Positions 1-10,574 of a DNA stretch of 64,000 nt are shown here, in pieces. The translations under genes and the position numbers were made by a program. Each line of letters begins with the position of its first letter. The stretch's first letter is position 1. Under the pieces are notes generated by a model, which saw nothing but the letters and a program-made list of their open reading frames with translations, had not been told where the DNA came from and ran no database searches. Source of the stretch: Klenkia brasiliensis (GTDB lineage: Bacteria > Actinomycetota > Actinomycetes > Mycobacteriales > Geodermatophilaceae); the NCBI RefSeq assembly GCF_900100695.1, contig NZ_FNCF01000004.1, forward strand, positions 558,001-622,000. The letters are read 5' to 3'.

Positions 1-806
1 GTTTCCGCGGGCTGGGCCTCACCGACTACGACCTGCAGCTGACCTCGCTGGGCGACGCCACCTGCCGGCCGCAGTACCGCGAGCTGCTGGTGCAGTTCCT
101 GGCCGGCCTCGACCTCGACGAGGACACCCGGCGGCGGGCCGCGATCAACCCGCTGCGGGTGCTGGACGACAAGCGGCCCGAGGTCCAGGCCCAGCTGGCC
201 GACGCCCCGCTGATGGTCGACCACCTGTCCGAGGGGACCAGGGCGCACTACGACGCCGTCCGGCAGCACCTGTCCGACCTCGGGGTCACCTGGGTCGAGG
301 CGCCCCGGCTGGTCCGCGGGCTGGACTACTACACGAAGACCACGTTCGAGTTCGTGCACCGCGGCCTCGGCGCCCAGGCCAGCATCGGCGGCGGCGGGCG
401 CTACGACGGGCTGTCGGCCGCGCTGGGCGGGCCCGACCTGTCCGGCATCGGCTACGCCGTCGGCGTCGACCGCACGATCCTGGCCGCGCAGGCCGAGGGC
501 CTGGACATCCCGGTCACCGGCGGCACCGACGTGTTCGTCGTGCACCTGGGCGAGGAGGCCAAGCGGTTCGCCGTCCGGCTCGTCGGGCAGCTGCGCGCCG
601 CCGGCGTCGCCACCGACACCGTCTACGGCGGCCGCGGGCTCAAGGGCGCCATGAAGGCCGCCGACCGCTCCGGCGCCGCGCGCGTGGTCGTGGTGGGGGA
701 GCGCGACCTGGCCGGGGGCGTCGCCCAGGTCAAGACGATGGCCACCGGCGAGCAGGTCGCCGTCCCCCTCGGTGAGCTCGCCGAGTCGCTGCGTGCGAGC
801 GTGTGA
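1..806 (+). CDS. hisS: Histidyl-tRNA synthetase, C-terminal part (5' end outside window)
   Basis: This class II aminoacyl-tRNA synthetase charges tRNA-His in the cytoplasm. The reading frame is open from base 3 to the TGA at 804-806, so the 5' end lies upstream of the window. Visible landmarks are LTSLGD near the start, the histidine-binding stretch [14 protein letters not shown], a glycine-rich GGGGRYDGL and the motif-3 stretch [13 protein letters not shown]-terminal anticodon-binding domain of about 90 residues follows, containing [19 protein letters not shown]. These elements and their order fit HisRS well. The stop overlaps the next start as GTGA, suggesting translational coupling with the aldo-keto reductase downstream. 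Confidence 0.95.
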   Translation, partial: FRGLGLTDYDLQLTSLGDATCRPQYRELLVQFLAGLDLDEDTRRRAAINPLRVLDDKRPEVQAQLADAPLMVDHLSEGTRAHYDAVRQHLSDLGVTWVEAPRLVRGLDYYTKTTFEFVHRGLGAQASIGGGGRYDGLSAALGGPDLSGIGYAVGVDRTILAAQAEGLDIPVTGGTDVFVVHLGEEAKRFAVRLVGQLRAAGVATDTVYGGRGLKGAMKAADRSGAARVVVVGERDLAGGVAQVKTMATGEQVAVPLGELAESLRASV

Positions 807-1792
807 GCATGGAATCCCGCTCCCTCGGACGCACCGGCGCCTCCGTCTCCGTCGTCGGCCTCGGCACCTGGCAGCTCGGCGCCGACTGGGGTGACGTCGA
901 CGACGCCACCGCCCGGCAGGTCCTCGACACCGCCCTGGACGCCGGGGTCACCCTGCTCGACACCGCCGACGTCTACGGCGACGGCCGCTCCGAGCAGCGC
1001 ATCGCCGCCGCCCTGGCCGACCGCGGCGGGCAGCGCCCGTTCGTGGCCACCAAGGCCGGCCGCCGGGCCGACCCCTTCGTCGCCGAGACCTACACCCCCG
1101 AGAACCTGCGGGCCTGGGTCGACCGGTCCCGCCGCAACCTCGCCGTGGACACCCTGGACCTGGTGCAGCTGCACTGCCCGCCGCCGGCCGTCTACTCCGA
1201 CCAGCGCGTCTACGACACCCTCGACGGGTTCGTCGCCGACGGCTCGATCGCCGCCTACGGCGTCTCGGTGGAGACCGTGCAGGAGGGGCTGACCGCGCTG
1301 GAGCACGAGGGCGTGCAGTCCATCCAGGTCATCCTCAACGTGTTCCGCCGCAAGCCGCTGGAGGAGCTGCTGCCCGCGGCCGCCGCGGCGCAGGTCGGCA
1401 TCCTGGCGCGGGTGCCGCTGGCCTCGGGCCTGCTCACCGGCCGGTTCACCGAGGACACCACCTTCGGCGCCGACGACCACCGCCAGTTCAACCGCAACGG
1501 CGAGGCCTTCGACGTCGGCGAGACCTTCGCCGGCGTGCCCTACGAGGTCGGCGTCGCCGCCGCGCGCGAGTTCGTCGAGCTGTGCGGCGACCGCACGCCC
1601 GCCCAGGTCGCGCTGCGCTGGATCATCCAGCAGCCCGGGGTCACCTCCGTCATCCCCGGCGCCAGCAGCGTGCGCCAGGCGCAGAGCAACGCCGCGGCCG
1701 CCGACCTGGCCCCGCTCACCGACGGCGAGCTGGCCGACCTCGAGCGGCTCTACGACGAGCGCATCCGCGCCCACGTCCACTCCCGCTGGTAA
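803..1792 (+). CDS. Aldo/keto reductase
   Basis: This is probably an NADPH-dependent oxidoreductase of the aldo-keto reductase superfamily, about 329 residues and a single TIM barrel. The catalytic tetrad is visible as Asp53 and Tyr58 in LLDTADVYG, Lys84 in VATKAG and His124 in LVQLHCP. The cofactor-binding end is represented by [17 protein letters not shown]. Translation can start at GTG 803, overlapping the hisS stop, or at ATG 809 two codons later. The substrate cannot be read from the sequence. Its place between hisS and aspS suggests shared transcription rather than a tRNA-related role. Confidence 0.9.
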   Translation: MSMESRSLGRTGASVSVVGLGTWQLGADWGDVDDATARQVLDTALDAGVTLLDTADVYGDGRSEQRIAAALADRGGQRPFVATKAGRRADPFVAETYTPENLRAWVDRSRRNLAVDTLDLVQLHCPPPAVYSDQRVYDTLDGFVADGSIAAYGVSVETVQEGLTALEHEGVQSIQVILNVFRRKPLEELLPAAAAAQVGILARVPLASGLLTGRFTEDTTFGADDHRQFNRNGEAFDVGETFAGVPYEVGVAAAREFVELCGDRTPAQVALRWIIQQPGVTSVIPGASSVRQAQSNAAAADLAPLTDGELADLERLYDERIRAHVHSRW

Positions 1793-1819
1793 CCCGTACA
1801 CCCCCTGAGAGGCACTCCC

Positions 1820-3553
1820 TTGTTGCGCACCCACGACGCCGGCACCCTCCGGGCGTCCGACGCCGGCACCACCGTCACCCTCGCCGGCTGGATCGCCCGC
1901 CGGCGCGACCACGGCGGCGTGGTCTTCCTCGACGTCCGCGACGGCTCGGGCTACGCCCAGGTCGTCGTCCGCGAGGAGGAGGCGCACGCGCTGCGCAACG
2001 AGTTCTGCGTGCTGGTGACCGGGGAGGTGCAGCGGCGGCCCGAGGGCAACGAGAACCCCGAGCTGCCCTCGGGCGAGATCGAGGTCGTCGCCTCGACGCT
2101 GCAGGTGCTGTCGGCCTCGGCCCCGCTGCCCTTCCCGATCGAGACCGCGCAGGCCGCCGGGGACGACGTCCGCTACGCCCACCGCTACCTCGACCTGCGC
2201 CGGCAGGGCCCGGCGAAGGTCATGAAGCTGCGCAGCGAGGTCAACCGGGTGGCCCGCGGGGTCATGACCGACCTGGGCTTCACCGAGGTCGAGACGCCGT
2301 CCCTGACCCGCTCCACCCCCGAGGGTGCCCGCGACTTCGTCGTCCCCGTGCGGCTGCAGCCCGGCTCCTGGTACGCCCTGCCGCAGTCCCCGCAGCTGTT
2401 CAAGCAGCTGCTGATGATCGGCGGGCTCGAGCGGTACTACCAGATCGCGCGCTGCTTCCGGGACGAGGACTTCCGCGCCGACCGGCAGCCGGAGTTCACC
2501 CAGCTGGACTTCGAGATGAGCTTCGTGGACCGCGACGACGTCCTCGACGTCGCCTCCGCCGTGGTCACCGCGCTGTGGCGCGAGCTGGCCGGCCACGAGG
2601 TCGGCGAGATCCCGCGGATGACCTACCGCGAGGCGATGGACCGGTTCGGCTCCGACAAGCCCGACACCCGGTTCGGCGTCGAGCTCGTCGAGCTGACCGA
2701 GTACTTCGCCGACACCCCGTTCCGGGTGTTCCAGTCGCCCTACGTCGGTGCGGTCGTGATGCCCGGCGGCGGGTCGCAGCCCCGGCGGACCTTCGACGCC
2801 TGGCAGGACTGGGCCCGCTCGCGCGGCGCCAAGGGCCTGGCCTACGTCACCGTCGCCGAGGACGGCACCCTCGGCGGCCCGGTCACCAAGAACATCTCCG
2901 ACGCCGAGCGCGAGGGCCTGGTCGCCGCCGTGGGCGCGCAGCCCGGTGACTGCATCTTCTTCGCCGCCGGGCAGCGGCGGACCTCCCAGGAGCTGCTGGG
3001 CGCGGCCCGCAACGAGATCGCCAAGCGCCTCGAGCTGGTCGAGCCCGGGTCGTGGGCGTTCCTGTTCGTCGTGGACTTCCCGATGTTCGAGGAGACCGAG
3101 GACGGCGGCTGGACCTTCATGCACCACCCCTTCACCTCGCCCACCCCGGAGTGGCGGGAGCGCTTCGCCGAGGACAAGGGCGGCGCGCTGTCCGACGCCT
3201 ACGACCTGGTGATCAACGGCAACGAGTGCATGTCCGGCTCGGTCCGCATCCACGACGCGGGCCTGCAGGAGCGCGTCTTCGAGACCCTCGGCATGTCCCG
3301 CGAGGAGGCCCGCGACCGGTTCGGGTTCTTCCTGGAGGCCTTCGCCTACGGCCCGCCGCCGCACGCCGGCGCGGCGCTGGGCTGGGACCGCCTCGTCGCG
3401 CTGCTGGCCGGGGTGGACTCCATCCGCGAGGTCATCGCCTTCCCCAAGACCGGCGCCGGCTACGACCCGCTGACCGGCGCGCCCACGCCGATCAGCGCGG
3501 CCCAGCGCACGGAGGCCGGCATCGACGCCCGGCCGGAGGAGCCGGAGGCCTGA
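1820..3553 (+). CDS. aspS: Aspartyl-tRNA synthetase, possibly non-discriminating (Asp/Asn)
   Basis: This class IIb synthetase of 577 residues has the bacterial layout: an N-terminal OB-fold anticodon domain (about 1-105), a catalytic core with motif 2 [18 protein letters not shown], a GAD insertion (about 290-410) and motif 3 [15 protein letters not shown]. The start is TTG 1820 (or TTG 1823), with GAGAGG at 1807-1812 as ribosome-binding site. Residue 31 is His in RRRDHGG. Discriminating enzymes such as E. coli's have Leu there, and His is reported for bacterial enzymes that also make Asp-tRNA-Asn for GatCAB. The dual specificity is therefore inference and depends on gatCAB being present and asnS absent in the genome. 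Confidence 0.96.
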   Translation: MLRTHDAGTLRASDAGTTVTLAGWIARRRDHGGVVFLDVRDGSGYAQVVVREEEAHALRNEFCVLVTGEVQRRPEGNENPELPSGEIEVVASTLQVLSASAPLPFPIETAQAAGDDVRYAHRYLDLRRQGPAKVMKLRSEVNRVARGVMTDLGFTEVETPSLTRSTPEGARDFVVPVRLQPGSWYALPQSPQLFKQLLMIGGLERYYQIARCFRDEDFRADRQPEFTQLDFEMSFVDRDDVLDVASAVVTALWRELAGHEVGEIPRMTYREAMDRFGSDKPDTRFGVELVELTEYFADTPFRVFQSPYVGAVVMPGGGSQPRRTFDAWQDWARSRGAKGLAYVTVAEDGTLGGPVTKNISDAEREGLVAAVGAQPGDCIFFAAGQRRTSQELLGAARNEIAKRLELVEPGSWAFLFVVDFPMFEETEDGGWTFMHHPFTSPTPEWRERFAEDKGGALSDAYDLVINGNECMSGSVRIHDAGLQERVFETLGMSREEARDRFGFFLEAFAYGPPPHAGAALGWDRLVALLAGVDSIREVIAFPKTGAGYDPLTGAPTPISAAQRTEAGIDARPEEPEA

Positions 3554-3582
3554 CGGGGGTCGGGGCGCGCAGCGGCCGTGGG

Positions 3583-3588
3583 TAACCT
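3583..3588 (+). promoter_or_regulatory. -10 element TAACCT, leaderless type
   Basis: TAACCT fits the actinobacterial TANNNT consensus. It lies 7 nt before ATG 3596, the spacing expected when transcription starts at the A of the start codon. This supports ATG 3596 over the upstream in-frame GTG 3578, which would put the promoter inside the coding sequence. Confidence 0.6.
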
Positions 3589-3595
3589 GCGGCAC

Positions 3596-4681
3596 ATGCT
3601 GCGCGCCCGCACCCTGCTCGGACCCGGCCCCTGCAACCCCTACCCGGAGGCCACCGCCGCCCTCGGGCAGCCGCTGCTGGGCCACCTGGACCCGCTGTTC
3701 CTCCAGGTGCTCGACGAGACCTCCGACCGGCTGCGCACCGTGTTCGGCACGGCCAACCGGCGCACCCTGCCGCTGTCGGCGACGGGGTCGGCCGGCATGG
3801 AGGCCGCGTTCGTCAACACCGTGGGCCCCGGCGACGTCGCCGTCGTCGCGGTCAACGGCCTGTTCGGCCAGCGGATGGTCGACGTCGCCTCGCGCACCGG
3901 CGCGGAGGTCGTCGCCGTCGAGCACGAGTGGGGCCAGCCGGTCGACGCCGAGCGGGTGCTCGCCGCGCACCCCTCGCCCAAGGTCATCGCCGCCGTGCAC
4001 GCCGAGACCTCCACCGGCGTGGAGTCCGACATGGCCGCGCTGGGCGCCGGCAAGGGCGGCGCCCTGCTCATCGCCGACTGCGTGACGTCGCTGGGCGGCA
4101 TCCCGGTCGAGCTGGACGCGTGGGGCGTGGACATCGCCTACTCGGGTTCGCAGAAGTGCCTCGGCGTCGCCCCGGGCCTGGCGCCGTTCACCATCTCCGA
4201 CCGCGCCTGGGAACGGCGGATCACCAAGCCGCAGTCCTGGTACCTCGACCTCGGCATGCTCGGCGGCTACGCCGGCGAGGCCGCGGGGTCCGGGGGCCGC
4301 ACCTACCACCACACCGCGCCCACCGGCATGGTCGTCTCGCTGCACGCGGGCCTGGGCCGGGTGCTGGAGGAGGGCCTGCCCGCCGTGCACGCACGGCACG
4401 CCGCCGCCGGTGGCGCGCTGCAGGCCGGCCTGGTCGAGCGCGGCATGCGGCTGTTCGCCGCCGAGGGCTCCCGGCTGCCCGAGCTCACCACGGTGTGGGT
4501 GCCCGACGGCGTGGACTCCGCCGGGGTGCGCAAGCGGCTGCTGGAGGAGTACTCCATCGAGATCGGCGGCGGGGTCGGCGAGTTCGCCGCGACCGTCTGG
4601 CGGATCGGGATGATGGGCCACAACGCCCGCCCGGACACCGTCGCGCTGGTGCTGGCCGCCCTGGACGACGTCCTCGCCTGA
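3596..4681 (+). CDS. Class V aminotransferase (alanine/serine-glyoxylate type)
   Basis: This is a PLP-dependent fold-type I aminotransferase of 361 residues. The PLP lysine is Lys187 in YSGSQKCLG. The Asp that holds the pyridine nitrogen is Asp161 in IADCVTSLGG. LLGPGPCNPYPEA at the N-terminus and LPLSATGSAGMEAAF match the alanine-glyoxylate/serine-glyoxylate aminotransferase group. The likely reaction is transfer of an amino group from alanine or serine to glyoxylate, although substrate preference cannot be decided here. I chose ATG 3596 because a TAACCT -10 ends 7 nt upstream. The gene converges on an aldo-keto reductase, with a large inverted repeat between them. Confidence 0.9.
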   Translation: MLRARTLLGPGPCNPYPEATAALGQPLLGHLDPLFLQVLDETSDRLRTVFGTANRRTLPLSATGSAGMEAAFVNTVGPGDVAVVAVNGLFGQRMVDVASRTGAEVVAVEHEWGQPVDAERVLAAHPSPKVIAAVHAETSTGVESDMAALGAGKGGALLIADCVTSLGGIPVELDAWGVDIAYSGSQKCLGVAPGLAPFTISDRAWERRITKPQSWYLDLGMLGGYAGEAAGSGGRTYHHTAPTGMVVSLHAGLGRVLEEGLPAVHARHAAAGGALQAGLVERGMRLFAAEGSRLPELTTVWVPDGVDSAGVRKRLLEEYSIEIGGGVGEFAATVWRIGMMGHNARPDTVALVLAALDDVLA

Positions 4682-4684
4682 CGG

Positions 4685-4749
4685 GGTCGACGATAGGCGG
4701 GTGGCCGGGCGCCACGCCGGCGCGCGCAGCCACCCGCCGATGGTCGACC
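4685..4749. terminator. Long inverted repeat, probable bidirectional terminator
   Basis: Arms at 4685-4705 and 4729-4749 are inverted copies matching at 19 of 21 positions, around a 23-nt GC-rich loop. The repeat begins 4 bp after the aminotransferase stop and ends 13 bp before the stop of the convergent gene. That position suits a two-way transcription terminator. There is no U-tract, as is common in actinobacteria. Confidence 0.65.
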
Positions 4750-4761
4750 GCGGGGGAGGGG

Positions 4762-5634
4762 TCAGGCGGCGGTGTCCAGCCTCGCCAGCTGCTCCGGCGA
4801 GAGGGTGACGTGGGTGGCCGCGGCCGAGTCCTGGATGGAGCGGGGCTTGCTGGCCCCCGGGATCGGGACCACCACGTCGGCCTGGGCCAGGTGCCAGGCC
4901 AGCGTCACCTGGTAGACCGAGACACCCAGCTCGTCGGCCACCGCGGCGAACTCGGCCGCCGTGGAGGCCAGCGACCCCGCCCCCGACATGCCGCCGAACG
5001 GGCTCCAGGGCAGCCAGGCCAGCCCGGTGGCCGCGCAGTGCGCCAGCTCCCCGGCCGAGGACCGGAAGCCGGGGGAGAACTGGTTCTGCACGCTGACCAG
5101 CGCGTCGCCGAGGATCGCGCGGGCGGCGTCGATCTGCTCGACGTCGGCGTTGGAGATGCCGACCATCCGCACCTTGCCGGCGTCGTACAGCTCCTTCATC
5201 CCGCCCATCGACTCCTCCCACGGCGTCCCCGGGTCGGGCCGGTGGAACTGGTAGAGGCCGATCGTGTCGGTGCCCAGCGCCCGCAGCGACGCCTCGCAGG
5301 CCCGCTGCAGGTACGCCGGCGACCCGTCCAGGCCCCACTCGGTGCCCTCGCGGGTGTGCCCGCCCTTCGTGGCGACCAGGACGTCGGCCGACCCGCCCCA
5401 GGACCGGATGGCCGCGGCGACGGTGCGCTCGTTGTGGCCGACCTCGGACTCGTCCAGGCAGTAGGCGTCGGCGGTGTCGATCAGCGTCACGCCGGCGTCC
5501 AGCGCGGCGTGGACCGTCTTCTCGGCGTCCTCGGGCCCGGGTCGGTCGCCCACGGACAGGGGCATCGCGCCCAGGCCGATGGCCGAGACGGTCACCCGGC
5601 CGACGGTGTCGTTGCCGATGGTGCGGTGCTGCAC
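4762..5634 (-). CDS. Aldo/keto reductase
   Basis: This second aldo-keto reductase has 290 residues and is not a close copy of the one at 803-1792. The tetrad is Asp53 and Tyr58 in LIDTADAYC, Lys90 in VATKGGH and His131 in [25 protein letters not shown] near the C-terminus is the cofactor-binding motif. The chosen start is GTG 5634, where the protein begins [22 protein letters not shown] in family style and GAGAGG lies 8 nt upstream. It is transcribed divergently from rarA across about 65 bp. The physiological substrate is unknown. Confidence 0.88.
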   Translation of the reverse strand: MQHRTIGNDTVGRVTVSAIGLGAMPLSVGDRPGPEDAEKTVHAALDAGVTLIDTADAYCLDESEVGHNERTVAAAIRSWGGSADVLVATKGGHTREGTEWGLDGSPAYLQRACEASLRALGTDTIGLYQFHRPDPGTPWEESMGGMKELYDAGKVRMVGISNADVEQIDAARAILGDALVSVQNQFSPGFRSSAGELAHCAATGLAWLPWSPFGGMSGAGSLASTAAEFAAVADELGVSVYQVTLAWHLAQADVVVPIPGASKPRSIQDSAAATHVTLSPEQLARLDTAA

Positions 5635-5686
5635 GGAGGAGTCCTCTCGTCGGTGCGGATGGGTCGGGACTGTCTGCCCCCGGCGG

Positions 5687-5692
5687 TAGCGT
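5687..5692 (+). promoter_or_regulatory. -10 element TAGCGT, leaderless type
   Basis: TAGCGT lies 7 nt before the GTG start of rarA at 5700, with no Shine-Dalgarno sequence between them. The arrangement predicts a leaderless rarA transcript. Confidence 0.6.
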
Positions 5693-5699
5693 CGTACGC

Positions 5700-7031
5700 G
5701 TGAGCACCCTGTTCGACCCGGAGCCGTCGGCGGACCCCGGCGTCGACCCCGGTGCCCCGCTCGCGGTCCGGATGCGCCCGCGCGCCCTGGACGAGGTGGT
5801 CGGCCAGCAGCACCTGCTCGGCCCCCGCGCACCGCTGCGCCGGCTGGTCGAGGCCGACGAGCCGATGTCGCTGGTCCTCTACGGGCCGCCCGGCACCGGC
5901 AAGACCACCCTCGCGCACGTCATCTCGCTGGCCACCAAGCGCCGGTTCGTGCAGCTGTCGGCCCTGGACGCCGGGGTCAAGGAGGTGCGCGCGGTCATCG
6001 CGGGGGCGAAGAACGAGCTGGTGCACGGCAACCGCCGCACCGTGCTGTTCATCGACGAGGTGCACCGGTTCTCCAAGACCCAGCAGGACTCCCTGCTCTC
6101 CGCCGTCGAGGACCGGGTGGTCAGCCTGATCGCGGCCACCACCGAGAACCCGTTCTTCTCCGTGGTCTCACCCCTGCTGTCCCGCTCCCTGGTGCTCGCC
6201 CTGCAGTCGCTGTCCGACGACGACGTGCGCGCGGTGCTGCACCGGGCCATCGACTCCGAGCGCGGGCTCGCCGGCGCGGTCACGCTCACCGAGGACGCCG
6301 AGGAGCACCTGGTCCGGGTCGCCGGGGGCGATGCCCGCAAGGCGCTCACCGCGCTGGAGTCCGGCGCCGGGGCGGCCGTCGCCGCGGGCACGGCCACCCT
6401 GGACCTGGCCACCCTGGAGACCGCGGTCGCGCAGGCCGCGGTCCGCTACGACCGGGCCGGCGACCAGCACTACGACATCGCCAGTGCGCTGATCAAGAGC
6501 ATCCGCGGCTCGGACGTCGACGCCGCGATGCACTACCTGGCCCGGATGGTCGAGGCCGGCGAGGACCCCCGCTTCATCGCCCGCCGGCTGGTCATCAGCG
6601 CCAGCGAGGACATCGGCCTGGCCGACCCCACCGCGCTGCCGGTCGCCGTCGCCGCGGCCGAGGCGGTGGCCTTCATCGGCATGCCCGAGGGCCACTTCGC
6701 CCTCGCCCAGGCCGTCGCGCACCTGGCCACCGCGCCGAAGTCCAACGCGCTCACCGTGGCCATCTCCGAGTCGGTGGCCGACGTCCGGGCCGGGCTGGCC
6801 GGGCCGGTGCCGCCGGGGCTGCGCGACGCGCACTACGCCGGGGCCAAGAAGCTCGGCCACGGCGCCACCTACGCCTACCCGCACGACCACCCCGACGGCG
6901 TGCTCGCCCAGCAGTACCCGCCCGACGCCCTCGTCGGCCGCGACTACTACCGGCCCACCGGCCGGGGCGCGGAGGCCGCGATCGGGGCGCGGCTGGCCAA
7001 GCTGCGGGCGATCGTGCGCCGCCGCCGCTGA
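5700..7031 (+). CDS. rarA: Replication-associated recombination protein RarA (MgsA/WRNIP1 family AAA+ ATPase)
   Basis: This AAA+ ATPase acts at stalled replication forks and at ssDNA/dsDNA junctions. The 443-residue protein has Walker [13 protein letters not shown] (about 61-72), Walker [11 protein letters not shown] (about 115-124) and sensor 1 AATTENP. The C-terminal helical region contains [22 protein letters not shown] and [12 protein letters not shown], which are typical of the RarA oligomerisation domain. Length matches the family. The start at GTG 5700 is set by the leaderless promoter. The gene sits between synthetase genes, as in other actinobacteria. Confidence 0.95.
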   Translation: MSTLFDPEPSADPGVDPGAPLAVRMRPRALDEVVGQQHLLGPRAPLRRLVEADEPMSLVLYGPPGTGKTTLAHVISLATKRRFVQLSALDAGVKEVRAVIAGAKNELVHGNRRTVLFIDEVHRFSKTQQDSLLSAVEDRVVSLIAATTENPFFSVVSPLLSRSLVLALQSLSDDDVRAVLHRAIDSERGLAGAVTLTEDAEEHLVRVAGGDARKALTALESGAGAAVAAGTATLDLATLETAVAQAAVRYDRAGDQHYDIASALIKSIRGSDVDAAMHYLARMVEAGEDPRFIARRLVISASEDIGLADPTALPVAVAAAEAVAFIGMPEGHFALAQAVAHLATAPKSNALTVAISESVADVRAGLAGPVPPGLRDAHYAGAKKLGHGATYAYPHDHPDGVLAQQYPPDALVGRDYYRPTGRGAEAAIGARLAKLRAIVRRRR

Positions 7032-7061
7032 ACTCGGGGGAGGACGGCCGCGGCCCGCGGC

Positions 7062-7067
7062 TAGGGT
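7062..7067 (+). promoter_or_regulatory. -10 element TAGGGT upstream of the DUF948 gene
   Basis: TAGGGT lies in the 99-bp gap after rarA. Transcription would begin near 7074, giving a leader of about 57 nt with an AAGGGGAG ribosome-binding site before GTG 7131. It could serve the run from the DUF948 gene through alaS and ruvX to mltG. Confidence 0.5.
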
Positions 7068-7130
7068 GGCCCCCGACCTGGAGACAGCCGGGGACGCAGT
7101 CCACGACCGACGAGCAAGGGGAGACACCAC

Positions 7131-7556
7131 GTGTCCGCAGGAGAGATCGCCGGGCTCATCGCCGCCGGTGCACTGGTGCTGCTGGTGGTGCTGCTCGCCG
7201 TGCCGCTGCTCAAGCTCGGCCGCACCCTCGACGAGACCACGCTGACCATCCGCCAGGTGCGTGAGCAGAGCCAGCCCATCCTCAGCCAGGCCTCGACCAC
7301 GGTCACCCACGTGAACGCCAACCTCGAGCGGGTCGACGACATCACCGGCAACGCCGCCAACGTCTCCAGCAACGTCGCCGCGCTGACCAGCGTCTTCGCC
7401 GCCACCCTCGGCAGCCCGCTGATCAAGGCCGCCGCCTTCAGCTACGGCGTGCGCAGCGCGGTGGGCAAGAAGCGCGAGGGCCAGGCGCTGGCCGCCGCCC
7501 AGCGCGACCAGAAGGCCGAGCGCCGGGCGCGCCGGGCCGCGCGGCGGGCCGCCTGA
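7131..7556 (+). CDS. DUF948 family single-pass membrane protein
   Basis: This 141-residue protein has one N-terminal membrane helix (about residues 7-29, GLIAAGALVLLVVLLAVPLL). A region with helix and coiled-coil character follows (LDETTLTIRQVREQSQPILSQ), and the tail is strongly basic ([13 protein letters not shown]). This is the pattern of DUF948 proteins, usually found beside alaS in actinobacteria. The function is unknown. It overlaps the next gene as TGATG, so the two are probably made together. Its helix and basic tail suggest a membrane-anchored cytoplasmic protein. Confidence 0.8.
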   Translation: MSAGEIAGLIAAGALVLLVVLLAVPLLKLGRTLDETTLTIRQVREQSQPILSQASTTVTHVNANLERVDDITGNAANVSSNVAALTSVFAATLGSPLIKAAAFSYGVRSAVGKKREGQALAAAQRDQKAERRARRAARRAA

Positions 7557-7861
7557 TGCGCCGGCTGTTCTGGTTGACCATGGGCATCACGATCGGCGTC
7601 CTCGTCGTCCGCAAGCTGTCGGCCGCGGCCGAGCGGCTGACCCCGCAGTCGGTGGCCTCCCAGCTGGCCGAGGGCCTGCGCGACCTCGGCGACGCGATCG
7701 CCGACTTCGGCGCCGACGTCCGCGCCGCGGCGGCCTCCCGCGAGGAGGAGCTGCGCGAGGGCACCGGCCTGGACGCCCCGCTGCCCACCCGTGAGCAGGC
7801 CACCGCCGGCGGGCAGGCCGCCATCCAGGCCCGCCGCGGCGCGCACGCCGCCGATTCCTGA
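7556..7861 (+). CDS. Small membrane-associated protein (DUF6167-like)
   Basis: This 101-residue protein starts with a hydrophobic segment, LFWLTMGITIGVLVVRKL (about residues 4-21). Then comes an amphipathic stretch, SVASQLAEGLRDLGDAIADF, and an Ala/Glu-rich tail. A partner of this kind between DUF948 and alaS is common in actinobacteria and is sometimes named DUF6167; I assign that name from position and style only. The ATG overlaps the preceding stop. No enzymatic motif is visible. Confidence 0.7.
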   Translation: MRRLFWLTMGITIGVLVVRKLSAAAERLTPQSVASQLAEGLRDLGDAIADFGADVRAAAASREEELREGTGLDAPLPTREQATAGGQAAIQARRGAHAADS

Positions 7862-7916
7862 CCCCCACCGCACAGCCCGGGCGCCGCCCAGGCGCCCTCC
7901 CGAGGACGAAGTCGAG

Positions 7917-10574
7917 ATGCAGACCGCCGAGATCCGCCGCCGTTTCCTGGAGCACTTCGAGAAGCGGGGCCACACCGTGGTGCCCAGCGCCTCGCTGGTC
8001 TCGCCCGACCCGTCGCTGCTGTTCACCGTCGCCGGGATGGTGCCGTTCATCCCGTACCTGACCGGCCGCGAGCCCGCGCCCTACCCGCGGGCCACCAGCG
8101 TGCAGAAGTGCGTGCGCACCCTCGACATCGAGGAGGTGGGCAAGACCACCCGGCACGGCACGTTCTTCCAGATGAACGGCAACTTCTCCTTCGGCGACTA
8201 CTTCAAGGCCGAGGCGATCCAGTTCGCCTGGGAGCTGGTCACCGGGTCCGTCGAGGACGGCGGGCTGGGCCTGGCGGCCGACCGCATCTGGCCGACCGTG
8301 TACCTCGACGACGACGAGGCGTTCGAGGCCTGGCAGGCCTACGTCCCGGCCGAGCGCATCCAGCGCCGCGGCAAGGACGACAACTACTGGTCCACCGGTG
8401 CCGCGGGCCCCGCGGGCCCCTGCTCGGAGATCCACTACGACCGCGGCCCGGAGTACGGCCCGGACGGCGGCCCCGAGGGCGACCCCACCGGCGACCGGTT
8501 CCTCGAGATCTGGAACCTCGTCTTCATGCAGTACGAGCGGGGTGACGGCGAGGGCAAGGAGTTCCCGATCCTCGGCGAGCTGCCGCGCAAGAACATCGAC
8601 ACCGGCATGGGCCTGGAGCGCGTCGCGTTCCTGCTGCAGGGCGTCGACAACATGTACGAGATCGACGAGGTCGCGCCGGTGCTGCGCCGCGCCGCCGAGC
8701 TCGCGGGCGTCACCTACGGCGCCGACCACGAGGCCGACGTCCGGCTGCGCGTGGTCGCCGACCACGTCCGGTCCGGCCTCATGCTCATGGGCGACGGCGT
8801 CACCCCCGGCAACGAGGGCCGCGGCTACATCCTCCGCCGCCTGCTGCGCCGCGCGGTCCGCGCGATGCGGCTGCTGGGCGTCGAGGACCCGGCGCTGCCG
8901 GTCCTGCTGCCGGTCAGCCGCGACGCGATGAGCCCGAGCTACCCCGACCTGGCCACCGACTTCGAGCGGATCTCCGCCGTCGCCTACGCCGAGGAGGACG
9001 CCTTCCGGCGCACCCTCGTCGCCGGCACCGCGCTGCTGGACACCGCGGTGGGCCAGCTGAAGTCCTCGGGCACCCCCCAGCTGTCCGGGGCGCAGGCCTT
9101 CCAGCTGCACGACACCTACGGCTTCCCCATCGACCTGACCCTGGAGATGGCCGCCGAGCAGGGCGTCAGCGTCGACGAGGCCGGGTTCCGGGCGCTGATG
9201 GCCGAGCAGCGCGACCGCGCGCGGGCCGACGCGCGCGCCAAGCGCAGCGGCGGCGTCGACGTCAGCCGGTTCTCCGAGCTGCTGGCCCAGCACGGCCCCA
9301 CCGACTGGCGGGCCTACGAGACCCTGCGCACCGAGTCCCGCGTGCTCGGCGTGGTCGGCGACGCCGAGGTGGCCGGGCCCGGCGAGCTGACCCGGGTCGT
9401 GCTGGACGCCACCCCCTTCTACGCCGAGTCCGGTGGTCAGGTCGCCGACGCCGGTCACCTGGTCTGGGACGGCGGCCGCGCCGAGGTCGTCGACGTGCAG
9501 CGCCCGGTCAAGGGCCTGGTCGCCCACCAGGTGCGGGTGCTGGAGGGCGAGCTGCGCGAGGGCGCCGAGCTCGCCGCCGAGGTCGACCTGGAGTGGCGCC
9601 GCTCGGCCTGCCAGGCGCACTCGGGCACCCACGTGGTGCACGCCGCGCTGCGCCGGGTGCTCGGGCCGCAGGCGCTGCAGGCCGGTTCCTACAACCGGCC
9701 GGGCTACCTGCGGCTGGACTTCGCCTGGCAGGGCGCGCTGACCGCGCAGCAGCGCAGCGACATCGAGGACGTCGCCAACGCCGCGGTCCGCGAGGACCAG
9801 GCGGTGCGCGCGCTGTGGATGTCGCTGCCCGAGGCCCGCGAGTTCGGCGCGCTGGCGCTGTTCGGCGAGACCTACAGCGAGCAGGTCCGCGTCGTGGAGA
9901 TCGGCGGCGAGTGGTCGCGCGAGCTGTGCGGTGGCACCCACGTCCGCGGCAGCGCCCAGATCGGCCCGCTCGCGCTCACCGGCGAGAGCTCGGTCGGCTC
10001 CGGGTCCCGCCGTGTCGAGGCCGTGGTCGGGCTGGAGGGCTTCCGCTACCTGGCCCGCGAACGCGACCTGGTGCGGCAGCTGTCGGACCTGCTCAAGACC
10101 CCGCAGGACGGCCTGGTGGAGCGCGTCTCCGGCATGCTCGCCCGGCAGCGGGACGCCGAGCGCGAGCTGGCCGAGCTGCGCGGTGCGCAGACGCTGGCCG
10201 CCGCGGGCGACCTGGCCGCCGCGGCCCGCGAGATCGGCGGCGTGCAGCTGGTCACCGGTTCCCCGGCGGGGCTGTCCGGCGGCGACCTGCGCGGCCTGGC
10301 CCTCGACGTCCGGGGCCGGCTCGGTGCCGCCCCCGCGGCCGTCGTCCTGGCGTCCGGGGCCGACGGGAAGGTGGCCCTGGTCGCCGCACTGACGCCGGCC
10401 GCGCAGGAGCGCGGGCTGTCCGCGAACGACCTGGTGCGCGTCGCGGCGGGCGCGGTGGGCGGGCGCGGGGGCGGCAAGGCCGACGTCGCGCAGGGCGGCG
10501 GCACCGACCCCGCCGGCATCCCCGCGGCGCTGGCCGCCGTGGAGCAGGCGGTCGCGCAGGCCGGGGGCGCGTGA
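7917..10574 (+). CDS. alaS: Alanyl-tRNA synthetase
   Basis: This class II synthetase has 885 residues, with aminoacylation, editing and C-Ala domains. The N-terminal catalytic core is recognisable by [24 protein letters not shown] and [13 protein letters not shown]. The editing domain carries the zinc-type residues HSGTHVVH and ELCGGTHV (pattern HxxxH...CxxxH). The C-terminal part is Gly/Ala-rich and ends [15 protein letters not shown], as in most AlaRS. ATG 7917 is chosen for the normal [14 protein letters not shown] beginning, with GAGGA at 7902-7906 upstream. The stop overlaps the ruvX start as GTGA. Confidence 0.97.
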   Translation: MQTAEIRRRFLEHFEKRGHTVVPSASLVSPDPSLLFTVAGMVPFIPYLTGREPAPYPRATSVQKCVRTLDIEEVGKTTRHGTFFQMNGNFSFGDYFKAEAIQFAWELVTGSVEDGGLGLAADRIWPTVYLDDDEAFEAWQAYVPAERIQRRGKDDNYWSTGAAGPAGPCSEIHYDRGPEYGPDGGPEGDPTGDRFLEIWNLVFMQYERGDGEGKEFPILGELPRKNIDTGMGLERVAFLLQGVDNMYEIDEVAPVLRRAAELAGVTYGADHEADVRLRVVADHVRSGLMLMGDGVTPGNEGRGYILRRLLRRAVRAMRLLGVEDPALPVLLPVSRDAMSPSYPDLATDFERISAVAYAEEDAFRRTLVAGTALLDTAVGQLKSSGTPQLSGAQAFQLHDTYGFPIDLTLEMAAEQGVSVDEAGFRALMAEQRDRARADARAKRSGGVDVSRFSELLAQHGPTDWRAYETLRTESRVLGVVGDAEVAGPGELTRVVLDATPFYAESGGQVADAGHLVWDGGRAEVVDVQRPVKGLVAHQVRVLEGELREGAELAAEVDLEWRRSACQAHSGTHVVHAALRRVLGPQALQAGSYNRPGYLRLDFAWQGALTAQQRSDIEDVANAAVREDQAVRALWMSLPEAREFGALALFGETYSEQVRVVEIGGEWSRELCGGTHVRGSAQIGPLALTGESSVGSGSRRVEAVVGLEGFRYLARERDLVRQLSDLLKTPQDGLVERVSGMLARQRDAERELAELRGAQTLAAAGDLAAAAREIGGVQLVTGSPAGLSGGDLRGLALDVRGRLGAAPAAVVLASGADGKVALVAALTPAAQERGLSANDLVRVAAGAVGGRGGGKADVAQGGGTDPAGIPAALAAVEQAVAQAGGA

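Noticed and set aside
623-5707. Very long minus-strand open frame (about 1694 codons)
   Set aside because: It runs antisense through hisS, aspS and other clear genes. It is low-complexity Gly/Arg/Ala/Val-rich and reflects the absence of stop codons at extreme GC.
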